Assembly (NCBI GenBank): GCA_947259195.1
Contig: CAMYLC010000122.1
Coordinates: forward strand, 1 to 55,262
Direction of reading: 5' to 3'
Length of the DNA: 55,262 bases
From: Thermoanaerobaculia bacterium
GTDB lineage: Bacteria > Acidobacteriota > Thermoanaerobaculia > Multivoradales > JAHEKO01
Below, piece by piece: positions 51,013-55,262 of this stretch (position 1 is the stretch's first letter; each line of letters opens with the position of its first letter). Below the pieces are notes generated by a model. That model did not search any database, was not told the origin of the DNA, and was given only the letters and a program-made list of their open reading frames with translations. The translations under genes and the position numbers were made by a program.

Positions 51013-51573
51013 ATGCGCCGTGTCACGAACTGTTTGTTGATCCTAATCCTGGCTGTTGGCATCGCGGGTTGCGACAGCCGAACGGACAGGACCGATGGTG
51101 GTGGCGTCCTGCTCTCGGTCAGCGACTTCGACGGGCTGCCGTTGCTGGCGGCTGTCAATGGGACCTTGGCTGCCGGAGGTCTGATTCAGATCGACTCGTT
51201 GACCATTCAGAACATTGCCAAGAACCCCGTCGGGAACACCAGCGATCTGATGAACGTCGAGATCCAGTCGTACGAGGTGAAGTACTCGCGAGCCGACCGC
51301 GGAACGCGAGTGCCGACACCCTTTGTGCGGGGTATCTTCGGAGTGGTGCCGGTGGATGGGACTCTGGACTACGACAATCTGCCCGTCATGAGCTCCGATC
51401 AGTTCAACCAGGAGCCGTTGTCAGACCTCAAGTTTTCCAATGGGGGCTTCGACAAGGAGACTGGGGAGTCCAACATCGTGATGAATTTCTCGGTCCGGTT
51501 CTTCGGTCGGACGTTGTCGGGTGACACCGTCGAGACTGCGCCGATCTTCTTCACCATCGAGTTCATTCCTTGA
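51013..51573 (+). CDS. Predicted lipoprotein downstream of pilQ
   Basis: 186 residues with a lipobox (VGIAGC, Cys near 20). The mature part looks beta-rich (LPLLAAVNGTLAAGGLIQI, MNVEIQSYEVKYSRAD, ETAPIFFTIEFIP). No family recognised. GGAGG lies 8 nt before the ATG; the gene starts 19 nt after pilQ, so it is almost certainly in the pil transcript. A secretin-associated or pilus-surface role is inferred from position only. Confidence 0.8.
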   Translation: MRRVTNCLLILILAVGIAGCDSRTDRTDGGGVLLSVSDFDGLPLLAAVNGTLAAGGLIQIDSLTIQNIAKNPVGNTSDLMNVEIQSYEVKYSRADRGTRVPTPFVRGIFGVVPVDGTLDYDNLPVMSSDQFNQEPLSDLKFSNGGFDKETGESNIVMNFSVRFFGRTLSGDTVETAPIFFTIEFIP

Positions 51574-51605
51574 GCCCCGCGGGGCCGTAGAGCAGGAGAG
51601 TCGCC

Positions 51606-52412
51606 ATGAGTCGACTAGAGACAAAAAGGTTCAAAGGGCTGATCGTCACCGCCGTTTGCGGGCTGGCCTTGCTGGTGGCGTGTTCGACTGATTCGCCGAC
51701 GGCCCCGTTTCAGGTGCCTCCGCCGCCAACCGACGGAGGATCCGATGACTGGAACATCACGGTCACCGCGTCGCCTTCGGTGTTGATCGCCGGAACCGAT
51801 CAGCCAACGACGATCACGGTTCAGGTCCGAGACAGGATCACGGGCTTCAACCCGCCACCGGGTAGCACAATCGCTCTGAGCACGACGATCGGTGAGTTCG
51901 ACTTCTCGGGTAGCGAGGCTCTGTCGACGGGAGCGGTGATCGATCTCGGCCGAGCGTCTGCGCTGCTGTTCCCGAGCGATTTCGCTGGCACTGCCACGGT
52001 GACCGCAGAGTACGTAGGAAGCAGAGGAAGTGCGACTGTCACGATGGGCACGGAGGACACCTTTATTACATCTGTCTCTCCGAGTAGTGGCCCCGGGACT
52101 GGTGGCACTGGAGTTACGATCAAGGGTGTCGGCTTCTATGCGCCGCTGAGGGTGACTTTCGGTGGCATCCTGGCTTCCGTTGGGAGCGTGGCCTCCGATG
52201 GAACCCGGATCAGTGTCACAACTCCCGCATTCGGGGGCTTTACAACGGAGAAATGCGATACCAACAATGATGGTCAGCTTGACGGAGATCGCGATATTCC
52301 GACGCCTGTGGCGGTAGCGGTGGAACCCAGCGGTGGGGCAAGTGGAGATACCCTGAGTGGGGCGTTCACCTACAACCCAACCGATACGAAGTGCTACAAG
52401 AGCGGGAACTAA
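51606..52412 (+). CDS. Predicted Ig-like/IPT-TIG lipoprotein
   Basis: 268 residues. Lipobox LLVAC; a Pro-rich linker; an Ig-like stretch (ITVTASPSVLIAGTDQPTTI, VQVRDRITGFNP) and an IPT/TIG domain (ITSVSPSSGPGTGGTGVTIKG, FYAPLRVTFGGILA). Both folds are common in surface adhesins. Also contains a DTNNDGQLDGDRD calcium-loop-like segment. Second in the lipoprotein trio after pilQ. Confidence 0.82.
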   Translation: MSRLETKRFKGLIVTAVCGLALLVACSTDSPTAPFQVPPPPTDGGSDDWNITVTASPSVLIAGTDQPTTITVQVRDRITGFNPPPGSTIALSTTIGEFDFSGSEALSTGAVIDLGRASALLFPSDFAGTATVTAEYVGSRGSATVTMGTEDTFITSVSPSSGPGTGGTGVTIKGVGFYAPLRVTFGGILASVGSVASDGTRISVTTPAFGGFTTEKCDTNNDGQLDGDRDIPTPVAVAVEPSGGASGDTLSGAFTYNPTDTKCYKSGN

Positions 52413-52467
52413 GGTCAGAGTCACGGAGGCTTTGCCAGAAAGACGCAAATCATTGCAGTGAATCTCG

Positions 52468-52497
52468 GAGGCGGCTACCTAGACGGGTAGCCGCCTC
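52468..52497 (+). terminator. Strong hairpin after the TIG lipoprotein gene
   Basis: A perfect 12-bp stem GAGGCGGCTACC / GGTAGCCGCCTC with a 6-nt loop. The 3' side is TGTTCGTAT rather than a clean U-tract, so termination may be partial. Confidence 0.65.
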
Positions 52498-52520
52498 TGT
52501 TCGTATACTCTCTTGAAGCG

Positions 52521-53777
52521 ATGCGCTACCTTGCGACAGCCTGCGTGATCCTGCTCCTGATAGCTGTGGCTCCGGGCTGTGACAAGGCCTCTCCCGTGGC
52601 GCCGGCCGGAACCACCATCAGTCTCAGTATCAATCCCTCCAGGATCGATATCACCGGGCAGGCTTCGGTCACGGCTATTGTCAGACGCGACAATGGAACC
52701 GCCGTCAACCCGGGCACCGAGGTCAATTTCTCGACCTCACTGGGTTCCCTGGATCCAGAGCTGGCCAAAACTGACGACGCGGGTGTAGCCCGTACCACAT
52801 TGAGGGGCACAGGGCAGGTGGGCGTTGCCACGATCGAAGCCAGCACTGGGGCGGCGACGCCGTCTACAGTGGAGATACAGATCGGATCCCTGGCCTCATC
52901 GGTGACTCTGGTAGCGAGTCCGACGGCCATCGGGCAGGGAGGCGGAACCATCGAGCTCCTGGCTGTCGTGCGCGATGACGCGGGTCAGCTGCTGAACGAG
53001 CTGGCGGTGAACTTCTCGACCACTGCGGGGACGCTCGAATCCCGTGGTGCGGCCAAACTCACCAACCAGCTCGGCGAGGCGCGAGATGCGCTGACCGTGA
53101 CCCAATTGGACATCATTGCCCTGGTAACCAACGTCATCTCAGTGAGCGTCTTCGCCTCGACGGAGGGAGGTGCCCTGTTGGAGACCACGACAGATATCAA
53201 TGTCCGGGGTCTGATCTCCAACATCTCTCTCCAGGTCTCACCGGGCTCGGTGGCGGCATCGGGTGGCACGTTGAAGCTGCTCGCCCTGGTGAAGGACGAC
53301 GTGGGCCTCGGAGTCCAGGGGGCAGGGGTTAACTTCGTGAGCCAGGCTGGGACATTGGCCTCGGGTGGAGGGGTGCTACGCACGGATTCGGGTGGGCAGG
53401 CTGAAGACTCGCTAACTCTGACTGTCCAGGATATCGACGCCCTCGGAAGTCGAACATTCATAGTTACGGCCTTTACCACCGATTCTACGGGTGTGGAAGT
53501 GTCGGCCAACTTCACTGTCAGTGTCCAAACGGGAGCACCCATCGCCTCGTTCACTTTTGTTGCAACCGGCCTTTCGGTGCAGTTTCAGAACCAGAGTACG
53601 GGCGATCAGCCGCTGTCCTATCTGTGGGATTTCGGTGACCAGACCACGCCGCCGAATCAGACGGACGCCAGTCCGACTCATGTCTACAACACTGAGGGCA
53701 CTTACAACGTCAAGTTGACAGTGACTAACGCGGTGGGGACCGACGCCGTCGTCCAGCAGGTGACAGTAGCTCAGTAG
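52521..53777 (+). CDS. Predicted lipoprotein with Big_1 repeats and a PKD domain
   Basis: 418 residues. Lipobox VAPGC. Three Ig-like Big_1 repeats (about 30-125, 125-230, 230-340), each with the SLT-type DDAGVARTTL, NQLGEARDALTV, DSGGQAEDSLTL close, as in invasin/intimin. A PKD domain (about 345-415) with YLWDFGDQTTPPNQTD and HVYNTEGTYNVKLTVTNAVG. Long rods of this type project from the outer membrane. Possibly pilus- or adhesion-linked because it follows pilMNOPQ. Confidence 0.87.
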   Translation: MRYLATACVILLLIAVAPGCDKASPVAPAGTTISLSINPSRIDITGQASVTAIVRRDNGTAVNPGTEVNFSTSLGSLDPELAKTDDAGVARTTLRGTGQVGVATIEASTGAATPSTVEIQIGSLASSVTLVASPTAIGQGGGTIELLAVVRDDAGQLLNELAVNFSTTAGTLESRGAAKLTNQLGEARDALTVTQLDIIALVTNVISVSVFASTEGGALLETTTDINVRGLISNISLQVSPGSVAASGGTLKLLALVKDDVGLGVQGAGVNFVSQAGTLASGGGVLRTDSGGQAEDSLTLTVQDIDALGSRTFIVTAFTTDSTGVEVSANFTVSVQTGAPIASFTFVATGLSVQFQNQSTGDQPLSYLWDFGDQTTPPNQTDASPTHVYNTEGTYNVKLTVTNAVGTDAVVQQVTVAQ

Positions 53778-53852
53778 GCACGTGGGGACCGTCGGCTCTT
53801 TCCCTTCTTCGATTGCAGGCCTTGCTGTGAGGATCTGTCCTGAATTCTCGGG

Positions 53853-53858
53853 TATAAT
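53853..53858 (+). promoter_or_regulatory. -10 box before the TPR gene
   Basis: Perfect TATAAT, 95 nt before the start codon at 53954. No clear -35 at 16-18 nt. Suggests the TPR-Roadblock genes have their own promoter. Confidence 0.4.
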
Positions 53859-53953
53859 TTGCCAGTTCCAGAAAGGACGAGGCCTTCTAGTGCTCTCGCG
53901 GATGCGAGCCTCGATCCTGTCAGGTCCAGCTTTGGACTCTGTGGGAGCGTGCA

Positions 53954-55054
53954 ATGACCGAATCGATAGAAGAGATGCTCCAGCGGTGGGAGGAGGAGCC
54001 CACGCCACAGCTGTCCCTGCAGCTGGCCGAGGAGTACCGTCGGCACGGTCGGCTGGAGGAGGGGATGGCAATCCTCGAAGAGGCACTTCGACTCCATCCG
54101 AGCCATGTCGCGGGCCGAGTCGCACACGGGCGATTTCTGCTCGAGCTGGGTCGAATGGAAGATGCCGGCCAGATGCTGGAGGTGGTGGTAGAGGAAGATC
54201 CGACCCATCTCGTCGCCAACAAGCTCTTGATCGGCCTCTATCTGGAAACCGGCCGCCTCAAGGATGCCAGGGACCGCCTCGATCTCTACAAGCTGCTCAA
54301 CGAAAGTGATCCGGCGATCGAGGTACTCGAGTCGCGATTGCGCTCGGCTGGGGCCGTTGGAGCTCGGCCCACCGCCGTCGATGCGGCGGGCCGGGTTTTC
54401 GTGATGGCTGGAGCTCCGCCACCTCCAGAGCTCCACGGCCTAATTTCCCAAGGGAGCCAGGCTGGTCTGAGTGCGCGACCGAGATCTCTGGCTTCGGAGG
54501 GTCCCTTCGGTGATCTATGGCAAGGGGTGAATGAGGTGGAGTACATGCGTGCCCTAGGGGCAGAGGGCATCTTTCCGGTCGTTGTTCCGGGCCTTGTTGG
54601 GGTCGTGATCGAGGAGCCCGGGGTAGAGCTGGAGGCACTGGTTGAAGAGGATGTCGAGGCCGAGATCGAGCTGGTGCCCGAGGCGGAGCCGGTAGTAGTG
54701 GAGCTGGAGGAGGAACAAAGGGAGCCAGAGGCGACCGCTGAGAGCTTGGAGTCGGACGAGGAGGCACCAGGCCGGGAGATCGGTGCGACGGCGACGCTGG
54801 CAAAACTCTATTTGGACCAGGGACACCTGGAGGATGCAGCACATGCCTTCGAAGAGGTCCTGGCGAGAGAGCCGGAACACCTGGATGCCCTGGAGGGGCT
54901 GACCGAAGCTCGGCGGAGACTGGGGGAGACCCAGGCTGCCGAGGGAATCCTGGATGGGGAAACAGAGAACGATACAGGCAATAGCCGCGATCGAAAGGTT
55001 CGAGTGCTACGCGAGTACCTCGATCGATTGAGGGCCGCTAGCGGGAGGCAGTAG
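53954..55054 (+). CDS. Tetratricopeptide repeat protein
   Basis: 366 residues. Four or so TPRs at about 8-135 (LSLQLAEEYRRHGRLEEGM, RFLLELGRMEDAGQMLE, IGLYLETGRLKDARDRL), a variable middle with a very acidic Val/Glu linker (about 215-270), and another TPR block near the C-terminus (LAKLYLDQGHLEDAAHAFEE). Cytoplasmic scaffold by appearance. It is followed after 6 nt by a Roadblock/LC7 gene, a likely functional partner. Confidence 0.85.
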   Translation: MTESIEEMLQRWEEEPTPQLSLQLAEEYRRHGRLEEGMAILEEALRLHPSHVAGRVAHGRFLLELGRMEDAGQMLEVVVEEDPTHLVANKLLIGLYLETGRLKDARDRLDLYKLLNESDPAIEVLESRLRSAGAVGARPTAVDAAGRVFVMAGAPPPPELHGLISQGSQAGLSARPRSLASEGPFGDLWQGVNEVEYMRALGAEGIFPVVVPGLVGVVIEEPGVELEALVEEDVEAEIELVPEAEPVVVELEEEQREPEATAESLESDEEAPGREIGATATLAKLYLDQGHLEDAAHAFEEVLAREPEHLDALEGLTEARRRLGETQAAEGILDGETENDTGNSRDRKVRVLREYLDRLRAASGRQ

Positions 55055-55060
55055 ACGACT

Positions 55061-55262
55061 ATGTTCCAGCAGAGGCTACAGAGCATTTGCGACAACGTCG
55101 ATGGCGCCTTGGCAGTGTCCCTCGTCGACGCCGACGGCATTACGGTGGAGTCGTTCGGCGACGGAACCAGGCTGGACCTGGAGGCGCTGGGGGCCGAGCT
55201 GCTGGCTCAAACTCGAGCGATCTCCAGGGATCACCAGGAGCTGGACATGGGGGAGGTGCGGC
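55061..55262 (+). CDS. Roadblock/LC7 domain protein, truncated by the window edge
   Basis: The first 67 codons are visible: MFQQRLQSICDNVDGALAVS, then LVDADGITVESFG and LEALGAELLAQTRAI, the alpha-beta pattern of Roadblock/LC7 (MglB-like) proteins. These regulate small GTPases that set polarity in gliding and twitching bacteria. The 3' end lies outside the window. Confidence 0.75.
   Translation, partial: MFQQRLQSICDNVDGALAVSLVDADGITVESFGDGTRLDLEALGAELLAQTRAISRDHQELDMGEVR

Noticed and set aside
1..55262. CRISPR arrays, prophage, complete insertion sequences
   Set aside because: No regularly spaced repeats, phage structural genes, transposases or terminal inverted repeats were seen.

Overview
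This 55 kb window is GC-rich, gene-dense bacterial chromosome, most likely from an Acidobacteriota member near Thermoanaerobaculia. That placement is an inference from family content: a Ser/Thr kinase fused to a TolB/PD40 propeller, DUF4388 and FYDLN-type proteins, a PilMNOPQ system, SecDF downstream of Tgt and YajC, and secreted proteins ending in an FESGD-type tail. No rRNA, tRNA, CRISPR array, phage or intact insertion sequence was seen.

Layout. (1) 1-9.1 kb is accessory and AT-richer between genes: a kinase/propeller gene, three exported proteins (tandem DUF1566, a small unknown, a seven-blade FG-GAP protein), a PilZ protein and a decayed kinase copy, all on the minus strand. Each exported-protein gene is preceded by an RNA leader that I read as a cyclic-di-GMP-I (GEMM) riboswitch, and each protein ends in FE[ST]G[DN]xxxW. 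The PilZ gene follows a partial copy of the same leader. Related intergenic boundary segments with GC-rich terminators recur. This is the most interesting part of the window. (2) 9.1-13.8 kb: a DGSG-repeat beta-solenoid protein, MoeA, a DUF4388 protein, and an FmdB zinc ribbon fused to a matrixin-like metalloprotease. (3) 14.2-19.9 kb, minus: pilT-pilC and pilS-pilR, the retraction motor, platform protein and two-component system of type IV pili. (4) 20-25.8 kb, minus: a lipoprotein, a GCS2-CBS fusion and the three-gene transhydrogenase pntAA-pntAB-pntB. (5) 25.9-33.6 kb, plus: DUF393, tmk-holB, a DsbA-like protein, a PLP decarboxylase, manC, trmB and a TIGR01777 epimerase. (6) 33.6-37.1 kb, minus: an HD hydrolase, a dicarboxylate/amino-acid symporter, folK and a FYDLN protein. 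(7) 37.3-44.9 kb, plus: lolA, tgt, yajC, secD, secF and rel/spoT; then rpmB on minus. (8) 45.5-55.3 kb, plus: pilMNOPQ, three consecutive Ig-fold lipoproteins, a TPR protein and the start of a Roadblock/LC7 protein.

How it fits together. Two type IV pilus clusters (TCSR and MNOPQ), a PilZ protein and three putative c-di-GMP riboswitches suggest a cell committed to surface behaviour controlled by c-di-GMP. The working hypothesis for the left end is a small c-di-GMP regulon that switches a set of exported proteins sharing a C-terminal tail. All calls come from reading the sequence; no search or fold was run.
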